Shown here piece by piece: positions 38,701 through 52,400 of a stretch of 64,000 nt of DNA (within the stretch, counting starts at the first letter, position 1; each line of letters begins with the position of its first letter). Made by a program: the position numbers and the translations under genes. The stretch lies in NCBI GenBank assembly GCA_013397435.1, contig VZRG01000366.1, positions 186,001-250,000 of the forward strand. The letters are read 5' to 3'. The notes below the pieces were generated by a model. The model worked only from the letters and a program-made list of their open reading frames with translations, had not been told where the DNA came from and did no database searches. The stretch is from Erythrocercus mccallii. Taxonomy: Eukaryota > Chordata > Aves > Passeriformes > Dicruridae.

Positions 38701-39729
38701 TTGTAGGTTCTAATCATATATCCATAAGGGATTCAAGTAATCTCTATGACAGGACAGTCAATAGCAGAGTGATCACTAACAGTTCTGACTTCTGAGAACA
38801 GTGGTATTCTAGAGAGAATATTTTCTAGAAAGTATAAACAAGTCATTTTCCCTTTACAAAGTGGGAGGGAGAGGGAAATAGGCAAGGGTAGAGGTCAATG
38901 TCAGCTGCTCCAGGCATGATAAACTGTTGAGTGATGTTCTCAGAAAAGGAATTTCACTTTTAATATTTAGGCTTTAATACCTAAACCTTTAAAATCTAGA
39001 TTTCTCTTTCTTGTTAAACTTATTCCATACAGATAATTCAGCTGAACCAGGATCTGTGTCTTTTATGCCTTCAGAAGCCTCAAATACATTATGTATGTTT
39101 TCAGGTTTTGCTTTGTATCTGTAAACGTTTCTATTTTCAGATCATCTGAAGAAAAGTTTAATGTTATTATTAAACTTTTTAAACCTTTTCTCAAGTGCAT
39201 TGTAAACTCTTTAAACCAGCTGCATGCCAAGTGCAAGAGTACAGGTGTAAGTGGTAAAATCATGTAGCTGGTGTCAATTAACAATGGTGATACTGGGACT
39301 GCCCACAGCAGAGTCAGTGTTCTACTCTGTAAAAGTGAAGGCAGGAATAAATCCAGAAAAACCATCTCTTTTACTCATGCACCCCAGATACGGGATCCGC
39401 TGACATCCTTTCATCATGCCTCAAGAATTTATTTGAGGGTTTGCAGCTGGTGAGTATGACAACAAAAAGATCATCTACTGCAGTTTATTTATTAACTCTT
39501 ATTTGGGAGACTTCTAAATATTCAAAATAAGCAAACAGGCCAGTGCTTCACCAATCACAGTATTCTGTCGCTATAATAAATCTATGCAGATACCCAAGAG
39601 AGAAAAAAATTGCAATTTAATGTGATGCTGCAGCTTCATACTCTCCCAACCTCAGGCCATTTTAAGCTGTGAGAATTTTGTGAGACTGGGAGGTTTTTCT
39701 ATTAAACATTCCTTATAATTCCTCTTACA

Positions 39730-40480
39730 ATTACTTGTTCAGTCTCACTTTAAATCCTGTAAACTCTTACATAAATAGAAACATCTGACAAGCCATTCCT
39801 CAGATTTACCATTTCATATGTGAAGAAACACTCCTTTCTGCTTAATTTGACCCTGTCTCCCCCAAGATCCACTTTATGTTCACCTGTTCTGGAAGAGGCA
39901 TTCAACAACAGAACTCACTCTTGCTCACGCTCTCTCCCTCTCCCCTCACCCTGCAACTTCCCCATACCACTCAGGAGTTTGTCAGCCTCTATTTCACAGC
40001 AGTCCCCAGTGCCTGAGTGCATGAAAACAAGAATTAAATTGTCACTTCCCTCCCTTTTGCATATTATTAAATGGCAGGACATTCCCTATTATTTTACAAC
40101 TTCTTTATTTTCTTAAAACCTTCAGTAACAGATGTTGTCAACAGCCTTAATTAAATCCATTGAGACAGCCGTGATCATTCTTTTTTACATGTGTTCTACA
40201 GCAACTCCCATCTATAGAAGCTCTACTGGCTTTTCACATGCTGGCCTATATTATAATTCTTGCTATTTTTTGTGCAGAAGTGAGCTTTCTGGATTCCCAC
40301 AAAATTCTTATTTTTTAAATTGTGTTACATTTGCTACCCTGTAGTCTCCAAGATGACTCCAAATTCAAGTGGTCCTTTCCACAGTGCTGCATTATAGAAC
40401 TCTTCATTGAATACCATTTAGTCCTGGTGCTTTGCTAGTTTTCATTCTGCCTTGGTATTCAAGAGGAACTACTTTTAAAA
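39730..40480 (-). mobile_element. Possible ancient CR1/L3-type LINE remnant
   Basis: Read in reverse, parts (around 40320-40440: ACATTTGCTACCCTGTAGTC, AGTCCTGGTGCTTTGCTAG) resemble reverse-transcriptase segments of old amniote CR1/L3 elements. Divergence is heavy and boundaries are uncertain. Confidence 0.3.
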
Positions 40481-43417
40481 GGGGAAACTTTGTTTTCAAA
40501 TCAAGCTTTGTCTTCTGTTTTGAACTTCCTCAGACTCTGTCATGATTTTGCAATATCACAGCCACCTTTTAAAAAGTACTCTTTATGGCAAAACCATCGA
40601 CCAGGTTACTACAAAACACCACAAGGTCAGTGTTTATTTCTCCATAAGCTGATCTCTCAAGGAAGGGAATGGCATAGAGTATTGACTGGAAGAAGGCCAT
40701 GCAACTCTGTAAACAAAGTTTAAGCACTGCATTTGCCAAAGAAAAGCTTCCACTTGGAACAGAGTCAGGTTTTTTTTAGTCATGCATTCCTAGCATTAGA
40801 TAATTAGGTCAATATTTAGGGATCTAAATAAGTGTATCCTGGTATTTAAAAGTGCTAGAAATTCGCACCCTGGATAGTGATGGGAAAGCATTTTAGTTTC
40901 TCTGCATCTTTTATGCAGTTTTCTGATGCATAGATTGATTTAGTTACCTAATGCTAGATATCAAGATCAAACAAAAAATCAAAGTCAAAGTCTGTTAAAT
41001 TAACTTTTAAAAAATCAGTAATGTAAAATATTTAAACCTAACTGTGAGATTCACCAGTTTGGGTTTGTTTGGGGTTTTTTACTTAACATTCGTCTCTTTA
41101 GTAATTCCTTCCTTTATAATGAGCACTAGAGCAGGAGACCTGCTGGAAAGGGGAAGATTTCTTAAGAAACATGAGAACTATTTGCAGTTAGTTCTAAGAA
41201 ATTGCTTGGAAATGCATCTTCTCTCTGTTTCTTGCTGTCTCTAGTGGTTATGATTTTACATAAGCAGTGTCTCTTCACTCAAGGGAACATGTTTAGGGAA
41301 AGAAGCATCTTCAAACCTTCAGGGTACAATAATGCTGCAGAGTTGACACACGCTGAATTCACAATTTCATTGCCTAAATTAGCTGCTTCCTCTCTGGGTG
41401 TGTTGAGACATAGAGTAGGGGCCTAACTTAAGTGCTCGAGTCAGTCATCAGAAGACCTTCCTCTTTCTTATTTGATTATACAGGAGTTCTGTAAGGACTC
41501 ACTCAAAGCTGGGTGCCAACAGTTGCACAGTCAACATTTCAACACCAGCCTCCCTGGAGAAATGCTTTCTTAGACTGCTTTGGGCTGCTTTGATATGTCT
41601 CTTCTATCTAGAGCTGATCTGATAATAAAGAAGCATGTCAGAGAGGAAAATTCAGGTGCTGAAAGCTGTTCAGAAGAAGATACTGTATAATACTTTCTTA
41701 AAGGAACATGAGATATAGCTGTTCTGAAGAGTGGTTATAAAAGTTAGAAAAAAGAGAATCTTTATACTTCAGTCCGACAAATAGAGGAAACCTCTTTGTT
41801 CTACACTTACTTCACTTCCCAGAGAATCAGCTAAGCTCCATGAAACTCTCATGGCCTTTTAAAAATTAATTATTATGTCATACAACTCTTTGAAATTATG
41901 CCATCATTCAGAAAGTCAAATCAATTATTTCAAAATTTTAAGATGTTGACAGTCAAGGCAAAATATGCAAACACTGGAAATATAATCATATTCATCTCAG
42001 GTCTTATTTAATTTTTTACTGTGCCCTCCTCAAAAAATAACTGATTTTTGATTTTATGACTGTTTGGAAAGTCATTAGATTTATGTGTAAGAAATAATTT
42101 GAGGAGGAGAAGATTTATTATGCTGAAAAATAAATAATTGAAACTGCCATGTAACTTTTCCTGGATTCTACAAATAACTGCTAACTACCAGATAAATAAG
42201 TCAAACATAAAGAAAATCCCACTTTTTTTCTAAATCTAGACAATACTGTGAAAAAGTAGGAGTAAGGGTGATATTGAAAATACCATCTATTAAAAAAAAA
42301 AGTAAAAGGGATTTGAAACTACATCTTAGACATAGTATTAGCTAGTTCAACATGTACAGTAGATGGAATTGAAAATAAAAATTAATATTTGAAGTGATGA
42401 TATTAAATAAATTTTCAGTCATCTGTCATATTAGCTATAGAGACACATAGACTTCAAATATAGACATAATTTATCATGAAGATTTTAATTTTGTTGTTGC
42501 AAGAAACAATTATGCATCCTTTTCAGATTCTATAAACACCCTAGCCAAATAAGAAGTAATAGAACAGAAAACATCTTAGCTAATTTTTAATTTTAGACTC
42601 CTAATATCTACACTCTTCACATTGTTGTACTAATGCTAATCAAACTTTAGTACACTGAAAAATGTTAGGCTAAAGATAACTCAGGAAACACCTCAGGAAA
42701 AGATTCATATAGAATTTTGATGATTGTTTTGTAAATGGGAGCCTTCATTTGCTGAGACAATGGCAGTGAGTTATAGGGTAGGGAGAGAGTGGAGCTGTGC
42801 TGCTGCCAAGAATCCCCCAGTGGCTCTGCGTCCCTCCTGGAGGTTTAGTCACATTTACACACAACAGCTCATCAGGCAGGACCAAGAGCAACAACATCTA
42901 CCATAGAAAATGCTCATCACTTCCCCTGTTGCCCCTAAAATACCTGAGGAAGAGCAGGATGGAAAGTGCTCTCTTGTCCTAGAAATCAAAGTGGTTTTAG
43001 CAGAGAGAAGCTGGACCTGCAAGACAAATCAATTCATTTGGGACAATAAGATGCTCATGACTCCCTTGGGAAAGGGCGATGCCTGTGGCAGCAGCCAGTA
43101 TGGAAACACCATAGAAGGGGTGGAAGAAGGGCATCAGCAACCAGAGCATTGCCTCTTCCTCATCGGCTGCCTTGCTTGGCTTTCTGCATCCTTCCCTTTG
43201 TCTGTCAACCCCTGTACCACCCTTTCCTTCTTTGCCAGCCTGGGGGCATGGACAGCAGCTGTCCTGGTGCTCCCAAGGAGGAGGAGGCCCTGCAGAAGGG
43301 CCCTGTGGCCCTGCTGGGAGGCTGCAAACCATCCCTGGAGTAGCCACCATTGCCTCTATCCACACTGCCAGCAGCGCGCAGGGCAGCTCTCCCTCCCTGC
43401 CTCGTCAGCAGCAGAAA

Positions 43418-43440
43418 ATGAACTGGGTCGGTGGCAGTCG
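43418..43440 (+). CDS. REDIC1: REDIC1 coding exon 1 (MNWVGGS plus two bases)
   Basis: ATG AAC TGG GTC GGT GGC AGT CG then the donor GTGAGT. MNWVGGSR is the invariant start of vertebrate C12orf40. The frame is open for about 246 bases upstream but contains no in-frame ATG, so this is the first usable start. A at -3. Confidence 0.93.
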
Positions 43441-46400
43441 GTGAGTGAAACTCTTCAAAGCTGAAAGAAACAGCTCCATATTATGTCAGTGTCCCTCACG
43501 GACTGGGCACCGCCATGGTGTGTTTAAGAACTCTGATGCCCCCTCACAAACCAGGCACTGCTATGCTGTGTGTGGCAGCCATGGTGTCCCTCACAAACAG
43601 AGCGCAGCCATGGTGTGTGTTTCAGGTCTCGTTTGCCCTCACAAACTGGGCATAGCCGTGGTGTTTGTGAGCAAACGAGTGTCTCTGCATGGAACAGTAG
43701 TGCCACAGTGTGTGTTTCAGGCCTGGTGTCCCCTCACAGACCAGCAGGCTGTGGTGTGTGACAGCCCCGGAGTCCCCTCCTGAGCCAGGCTGTGTGAGAA
43801 GGTGCAGCTGCCCTCCCACCCCAGGCAGGGGGTCACGTTTGGGCTCAGTGTCTCTCCACAGGGGCTGGATGAAGCCTTTCCCATGCCCTCACAAAAAGCA
43901 GTTTTTACTATTTTGGGAAAAGGATGTACAGGTATTAAGATTCACTGAAACTGTAAAGCATCACAAACTGAGTTGTAATGATAATGTTCTGTTTCTTTGG
44001 GTGCTCTGCCCTCTCCTAATCTACTAGCAATGTAAACTCCAGATTTTGTCAGCCATTGGGAAGCAGCATTGGTAAACACAACTTTGTAATCATCCAGATT
44101 TGCAGAATCAAACTAAAAGAACACCCTACCCATCTGGAAGTCTGCCCAGCAAGTTGGGTTTTCTGAATGTTGCCTCTGTGAAGCAGGAGGAAAGGAGAGT
44201 TTCACTTGGAAAAAACCCCAAAACACCAACCCAAACTTTGTCCTAAATGCCTGTCTGCCATACCTTCTGTAAGAAAACCCAGTGCGTAGGAGTATTGCAC
44301 ACATATAGCAAATACAAACCAACCTGCTGCTTTCTGCTGCTGGTAGAATCTGTCAGGGTTCCTCGGGTGAATCTGGGGTTTACATTTTAGGTGTCAGAAA
44401 AACTACACATCACTGCGGTTCCTCCCCACTGCAAGGGTGAATGTTATACCCATGTTTGGAAAGTTTGCTTTAACGTTAAGCAAAAGGTAATTCCAGGGCA
44501 ATACTCATAAAAAGTCTTAATCCTACTGATCTAAGGACTGTAGCCAAGCTCACTCTGCTCATGGAACAGTGACCCCAACTTCCAATTTTATGCACCAAGA
44601 CCTATAGGCATTTCACATAAGACTATGTGTGACAGGTGAGACAAGTAGTTGGAGGTATAACTATCTCCTGCATTGCACAAACAACAGCAACTTGTAGTGT
44701 CAATCTATTTTGCTTTCTTATTTTACAAAATGTCCCCGGTATTCCGGAAAGTCCCAAAGGGTAAAAGCTTGTATAGTGCTCCTTTGGTTTGTTTGCTAAT
44801 ATAGTTTGTAGCTATGTTGCAGCATGACAAAGAAAATTAGGAGAAAATAATATATTGACAAAAATTTCTTAAGTTTTAAGAAATTACAAATTGATGAAAT
44901 GTGCATTACAAGTCAAATGACTAAAAGCTTTTTCTGTTTTCTTTTTTCATGTTAAATGTGTTTGGTAGCCTGATATCCAATGTGGTGCTATCCTTACTGG
45001 AGCAAACTGGGATCAGTCAAAATTACTTCAACAGACATATGTTGACTTTACTACCTGAAGATTTAATCCATTATAATCTATAACATAACATATAACATAA
45101 CATAACATAACATAACATAACACATATTAGTGTCCTAAAACTTCAGAACCATTGAGGAGAAATTCAAGCCATGACTCAAAATTATACTTTTGTAATTAAA
45201 ATAATATTTATTTGCATTTTTCAGAAGCAGAATCATATTAAAGAAAGAAAGGAGAAAACAAAAGGTAAACTGTTTCGGCCATATTGGATTTTATATTGTT
45301 ATATAAAAGCTTTAGTGGGTTCACTTAGGTAAGACTTTCAAAGCATTTGGAGTGAGATTCAAAGCAGTAGCTAAACAGCTACAATGTGTTTTCCGGACTT
45401 TTAGGGGAAAAGTCTTATTCTAGATGTACTAAACTGAATTACAACAAGAAAAGGAGAGAGGCCGAGAAGGTGTGAGTGAATGAATGAATGCCTGTGCCCA
45501 ATTTTGGATTACTTCTGTTACCATGTTGTGTTGGTACGTGGGGACACAAGGGATTGCTTGAAGCCTCAGGTGATAACCTGGTCAGCTGGCCTAATACACA
45601 CATAGCCATTCTTCTGGGCCATGTAAAAGGATGTAAGGCTCATTAAAGTCCTTTTTCTGGCATCTGCAAAGGGAGGATGGCTTACTTGTATTTTGAATCT
45701 GAAAGTGAAATAAGAGAATCAAACTTGTCTGTGGCATAGCAGATGACATTTCAAAAGAGAAAGAAAATAGCAAAATAAAATGGCTATAACATAAGTGGAG
45801 TTAGTTTTCTCCTCAGCAGCAGGAAAAGAAGAGGCAGTATAGGAAGCTCCACCACTGAAGCTGATACCTCCAAAACCCAGAGCAGGTGCACAGGCATATG
45901 GAGATAGAGGAAAAACATTGTATAGAGGCAATTACTCAAATTAAAACATTTACATATGGGAATGTGGGACCAATCAGCAGCTTGTCCTTATCACCTTCCC
46001 AGTTTCCTGGAGGCCTGTGAGCTCTTTGTTTTCTCCGGAATTACTGGTCTAAGCCACATAATTTATAATACAACTATGTAACTTGCTTCACTGGAGAGTG
46101 AAAACAGGAAAAGACAGGATTTTTTTAGTAATGTAGTACTAAATTATTAAATGCAGTGGTAATTTTCTAATTGCCATTATACAATTATTAGTAATTTAGT
46201 AATGTAGAGGTGATGGGGAAAAAATATCTTGGACACTGAAGGGAAGTGGTTACATTTTAGGGGCGTGGACCCTGAAGTAACACAAATTTTGAAGTGTTGT
46301 ACACAGGATGATTTTACCTTACTAAAGATATTTGCCTTAATTGAAGAACAGATATTTCCTGTAGATAATATCATCTTGGAAAGGTAAAGATAATAATAAA

Positions 46401-49400
46401 TTATACTAAAAAATTAGTTACCAACGAACATGTTAGGTATATTAGTTACATGTAACCTGCAATCATGATAGGAATTACATTTCAGAAGAAAAGCCAATGC
46501 GATTTTTTGTTTAGGCATAGCCTTCAGTTTTCAATATCCTTCTTTTGTTTAGAAAAAGTAATCTGTTTTTTCAATGTTATTGTCCTGATATATTCAGTGT
46601 CATATCTCTTTTTATTTATCGTAACAAAAATTCTCTCTGAATTCCTAATCTTAAGAGTCTTTTCTTTTTTACCTTTTCCTGTCTTTTTTTTTTTGTCAGA
46701 AGACAATTTTTTTTGTCAAGAGAGACAAATTTGGAGAACAATCAACTCCTTGTCTCATTATAGATGGCACACCTGGTGTATGTAATCTTGCTGATTTATT
46801 TGCTTATCCTGTATGCTTCCTGAAAAGCCCCTTTAAATTTTTTTAGGATCTTGTCCTTGCCCCTTTTGGCATCTTTTATTTTAAGAAACATTTTTAGTGG
46901 TTGTACACAAAGTTTGAGAAATGAGCATTTAAGGACTAAATTTTTGGCATCAAGATAACAATAATTTATTTTGAAAATGACTGAATTATATTTGCATTCT
47001 TTTTCAAGGCAATAAAAATAAATTAAGAGCAAACGGGCCATGAGAATTCAGAGATACTGAACCATGTGCTTTTATATTAGGAGTAGTTTGCTTAAGTCTT
47101 GCTTGCTAATTTCAAAAGAATTACCTATACTGGTAATGTGTTGTTGAAGCTTCTGTCAAAAACTTATTCTCTCCTTTGAAAAATTAAGGAATTCTTTGAA
47201 AGAAAGAAACTTAAGTCAAAAATGAAGCTCCTGGAAGTACCATCTCCTAAAAGTTCAGCAGTCAGTTTGGATCTTCTTAATCTATATGTGGTTAACCAGA
47301 TATCAACCAAAAAAGACAACACTGGTGAGTTTGGGGTGTTCTGACTTCTCAGAATTAGTTATTCTTAACTATTACTGCTATTATTTTTGTTTTTGTTCTT
47401 CCATTTACAACTTAACTCTCAAGTAAGTGTTGCTTTATTTTAAAAATAAAAAATTGTACATAAATACAAAAATTATGACCAAATAAAAAGGGCATAAGAG
47501 GAATCAAATAACCTTGGCTCCTGCCTACTTCAACTTTAAAGCCATGTGCAGTGTCCTGGTTCCAGGCCAGGCCAGGGTTAATGTTTGCAGTGGCCAGGAC
47601 AGGCATGGCCAGGACCCTGAGGTGATTCTACACCTCCTCACATCATGCACAGGGGGCCGCAGGGGAAGGAGTCCCATCCAGAGGGGTAGCAGGAAGCAAG
47701 TGCTCAGGGAACGTTGTGCTTCCTGTGGTGAGCACCTGCCTGGGAATCATCACTCTGTTGTTAATAAAATTTCTTATTTCAATGCTTTTCTCAGTAAATT
47801 GTTCTCAAATCTGTATCTCAACCCATGATCTTTAACTTTTGTGCTTCCAATTCTCCTCTCCATCCTTCTGCAGAGTGACAGGGAAAGGGGGAAGGAAAGG
47901 AAGAGGGAGATGGAAAGGAGGGAGAAGGGAGAGGGAGCGAGCGCACATGGTTTGTAGTGTTTCAGTGGGAACACTAAATTGGAGAATATAATTTCTAAAC
48001 CACTACACACACTTATTATCTTTCCCATTCTATTCATTAATTCTACCCCACATCCATTTCTTTTCCTCTTTGCTGTTGAATGGGTCTATTGCCCATCCAC
48101 TTCCTTTTTCATAACTTCAGGGGCATTTGGAATACTTATCAGTTCTATCCAGATTATCTTTCTTAAAATCCATTATTAAACTTCTTGAGAAACATCACTA
48201 AAACTTGAGTCCTAGCTCTTTAAATGTAGATGTGGTACTTAAGGATATGGTTTAATGGTGGACTTGGCAGTGCTGGTTTAATGCTTGAATTAATGATCTT
48301 AAAAGTGTTCTTCAACCTAAATGGTTCTATGATTCTTGTCATCTGTGATATATTCATAAACCAGATTATGGAATGTTTTTTGTCCTATGCTTAGAAGAGT
48401 AGAAGGTGACTGAGGAAGAGAGAAGAGAGAAAGGCAACAGAGCCCGTACGCATACAGTGGCTGACTAAATAATTTTATACTATCGTGCCATTTAGAATAG
48501 AGTTTTTGTATTGTCAGTAGCAAAGAAAGAAACAAATATGACTTTAAATGGATTAAAAAATCTAAAACAACAGCTTTTGTACTCTAATGAAAATTCAGGA
48601 ACCTCAAAACTTTCTCCAAGCCCAGCACTGACATACCAAATACATTCATTGCAGAGAACGTGAGGAAGCCAGTCCATGTTGATATCAGTGAAGACAAAAA
48701 AAAACCTATCAGGAGACATAACTTAGAGCTTCCCACGTCACCCCTACGTACACAATATAAGTCAAACTTAGATGATCTCCAGAGCAGGTACTTGTATAAA
48801 AGAGACAATAGTTATGCAATAGTGAGGTTCTGGGAGAGGTATTTCATGATAGTCTTAACATTTGGGGTATTAAGAAAACATAAACATACAGGGAAGTTTC
48901 ACAACCACTTCTGTCATTCCAGTGATATTCTTACTGTGAGAGAGTAATTAATAAATTCTGAATAAAAAACTGCACATAAAGCTGAGAGATGTTTTAAAAA
49001 AGGTTATGTCTGTACTCATGTCAGGTACATACACTAAGTTTATCTCAAGGAGCAGGTTATTCAAATACCATTACCTACTTTAACTGTTTTCGCATCCAGC
49101 TTTGGACACCCTAAAGTGGCCAACTCACAGACAGGTTTCTCATAACTGCTTAAGAATCAGACTGTTTTAAGATGTGTGGAAAAATATTCCTAAGTTATTT
49201 TGAAATTAATACTCAGAATATTTTAATCTTTTGGATCTTGTATTTCATAGGCTGTTTTAATTCATTTTACAAGGTTACAAAAGCAAGTTTTGGACCACAG
49301 AAGACAGCATCTCACAGAAAAAGTAAAATACCAGCATAATGTAGGTTTTTTATTCTTATTGTATAAAACTAAAAATGTGCAGTAATTACTGTATTAAGTG

Positions 49401-52400
49401 ATTTTGCAAAGAGTGGCCAAAACTCATGGATAATGAAACACATGAAGACTTTTCTATTTAAGACAATATTGATAAATTATTTCCCTACTACTGCTTACAT
49501 ATTTCTTGAAAAAAAGATAAAAATGTATTTATATCCATCTCTTCTCAGGATAGCATTTGTATACATGCTTCCAGATTTCCCTGAAGAAGCCCTTCTTGCC
49601 TTAAGTTTTTCATTAACAGTCATATCAGAATATAGAAAATGTTCTCTTCTTTGTGGTTTATGTGCAGAGATATAAAAGATATGGAATGGCTTGATTACTT
49701 TGAACTTTATGCTTAAATCAAAACAGTTTTAGATAAATAAAATATCTCTTTATTATGTTTTGTCTAGCTGTCACAAGTAACAGCATTAAGCTATGTTGAT
49801 TCTAGTATGGAAAATGAAGACAACATGGCAAGAATTTTTAGTGCTTGTCCATTGTCCTCCTCTGGTTTTCTGTTCCCTAACCATACACAGCTTTCAGAAG
49901 AAATTTTCAACACAAACCTAATGGACAGCATTTGGGAACAGACTTATGAAAAGAAGCTGCAAAACCAGGTTTGGTTAATATTTTACTTCCATGGAATATT
50001 TTTAAACTAAGTTTCATTTATTTGTTGTGTAAAACTGGTGTAATGGTGATGGTAATTATGATTGATCAACATTTTTTGTAGGCTGGTGGCAATGAGTATT
50101 CTGTATATACAAATATATTCATTTTATTGTTCTGAAGTAAGCTCAACTTGAGCTTTTGTTCACTGAGCTCTCAGTATTGCTAATATCTGCAGAGAGAGAA
50201 TTAGTCACATACTGGTGGCTCTTTTGATTCAGGCCTGTAAATTTGGGTAAAGAAAACTGAAATATATTATAGTTAGAAATACAGCTTTCCTAAACATACG
50301 GTTAGCGTAACTGGGTGTTACATGATTCCAGGTGATCCCATGACCTAATTATTTATCTTTTAATGTCTCAGTGAGTAACATAGTTCTTACGGTATTCTCA
50401 GTGCTCTGTTGTTTAACTCTTTACTTTTAAGAAACAATTGAAAGTTGTTTTGATGCATGTTACTATATTTTATTTTTGTTAACTTTGTGATTCTTAAAAG
50501 AATCATCCTTAGAAAGGTGATAGCAAATATAATATGCTTTATTTTTAACAAATATATTATTAATTTGAAATAATAAAACAAGTTCTATGTGTTTCACCAA
50601 TGGTATTCTAAAGTCTTGAGGTAAGTGAGGAAGAAATGCTCTGGGAGTTTCAGAAGGGGAGATGATGGGTTGTTCAGGGAACAAGTAGGCCAAAACCCAC
50701 AGGAAGCTGACCTGAAGAACAGAGAAGCCAAGAAATATGTTTTCAAAACACAAGAACACCTCTGTGTGGAAGAGAATGATTAGATTCTGGAGGCCAGTTT
50801 GGCTGAATCAGGGAACTCCTGACTGAGGTCAAATGCAAAGAGGAAGTGTGCAAGAAGGGATGGGCAACCCAGGAAGAAGACAGGAGCATCCACTGAGTTT
50901 GGAGGGATGGTATTAGGATGGTTAGAGCTGAAAATCACGATGGGTTGGAAGAGAAGCAAGAAATTCTGTAGGTGTGTCATCAAAGGAAGGAAACCAAGGA
51001 AAATTATGTCCTAAATAGAGTTGAGACCTAATGACGAAGGACATGGAAAAGCCTGAGGTACTTAAAAACTATTTTGCTTCAAGTTTTTCAGACAAGATCT
51101 GCTCTCTGGCTCATCTTAAATTGCAGTCGGGAGTTGTGGGGAGTTGTATGAAACAGGTAGAGAATCCACTGTAACCTGGACATATAGAAATATATGAGGC
51201 TGAACAGAGCCTAACCAAGTATATTCACAGTATCAGATGACACCACAGATATTTATCATCCTTGTAAGGCTGTGGTGATCAAAGAAGCTTCCCAGGGAGA
51301 AGAAATACACAAATGTTATGTCCATCTGCAAAAATGTAAGCATGATCTGGAGAAGCATCATCTCACCTCTGTCCCTGGAAGGATTAAGGAGCTAAGCTCC
51401 CAGAGGTAATTCCAAGGTACATGAAGAACAAGAAGGTGTCTGCAAACAGCCATCAGATTTTCCAAGGTCATACTCTGCCTGGTAGACATAATTGCTTTCT
51501 GTGATGGAATTACTAGTTCTGGGAATTAGAGAGAAGAGCAGGCATTATTTACCTTGACATTAGGAAGGCTTTTGGTGAAGTTTCCCATGAGATTCTAGTA
51601 GCCAAAATGGGCAACTATGAACCAGATGAATGGACAATAGGATGAGAAGTAACTGTCTATTACTGTCATGGTCAAAATAGATATCTGTTGGCTCAAGTTT
51701 GTTTGGCAACAGTTGGGCTTTAAGGAGGTTTGGGCTTCTGCTGTAAAGACATAAAGAAATAAAAATGGTGGGAAATAATGTGTATTGTTTGGAAACCCAA
51801 ACTGAAAGTTTTAAAGACTAACAACTATGTATATTCACAGATTGACAGCTTCTATTGTTTTCTCAGCCAGGAAACAGCTTTGATCAAGACCCTTGGAATA
51901 CAAAACCTCCAAGCCAGTTTCTTTTCAGGAAGTCTGATACAGTGCCTCAGGAACTGTTTAAGCCATTTGATAGGTAGGCAATGATTTTACATTAATGAGG
52001 AAAATAACAGTCAAGTTTCATTAAAAAAATACTAAAATCATCTGAACCTTATTGCTATTTGTTGGGGTTTTTTTACTGACTGTTTTTCAAATAGAAATTG
52101 AAATCAAATGGAAATAATAAACATACAAAGCTATTTAAATTTGCTGAAAGGCAGCAAAATTGGAATTTTGGGTAGGCACTTGGAACCATGATCTATTTTT
52201 GCAATGTCACAGACATGATAGTGGTCCTGAATTCACCTTGAATGATAGCACAGATTTGCTAAGAAGCCATGAGGAAGGGGAAACTGCCCCAGAGGGAAGA
52301 TGCCCCAGGTGTTATTAGTTTTGGGTACCGTTGCAAATGCTTTTCTGACCATCTTGATGCAACAGCAATTGAGCATCTGCACCTACATTATTTATACTAG

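Larger units (their letters stand above)
35531..43417. other. Spacer between the ABCD2 CpG island and the REDIC1 start codon
   Basis: About 7.9 kb of mainly AT-rich sequence. No open frame here has recognisable homology. 39730-40480 may be an ancient LINE. The last 250 bases are GC-richer and should contain the REDIC1 5' UTR and promoter, but no TATA box or initiator could be assigned. Confidence 0.65.
43441..45224 (+). other. REDIC1 intron 1
   Basis: Holds the minisatellite at its start and the ATAAC repeat near its end. No other element recognised. Confidence 0.8.
47325..48654 (+). other. REDIC1 intron 3
   Basis: Contains the solo LTR (47552-48007) and a CR1 tail (48221-48337); the remainder is unremarkable. 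Confidence 0.8.

Noticed and set aside
42910..43464. 184-codon open frame overlapping the REDIC1 start region in another frame
   Set aside because: No homology, out of frame with MNWVGGSR, and it ends soon after the exon 1 donor; likely 5' UTR and promoter sequence.
43445..43783. 112-codon frame across the minisatellite as a possible repeat protein
   Set aside because: It lies in REDIC1 intron 1; the open frame follows from the 48-bp period, and unit degeneration shows no sign of protein-level constraint.
45078..45124. ATAAC pentamer array considered as a CRISPR-like or regulatory array
   Set aside because: Simple uninterrupted microsatellite with no spacers, in a vertebrate intron.
47871..47945. 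Purine-rich GGAAAG tract considered as an independent microsatellite
   Set aside because: It falls within the 3' part of the ERVL-type LTR, where such a tract is usual.
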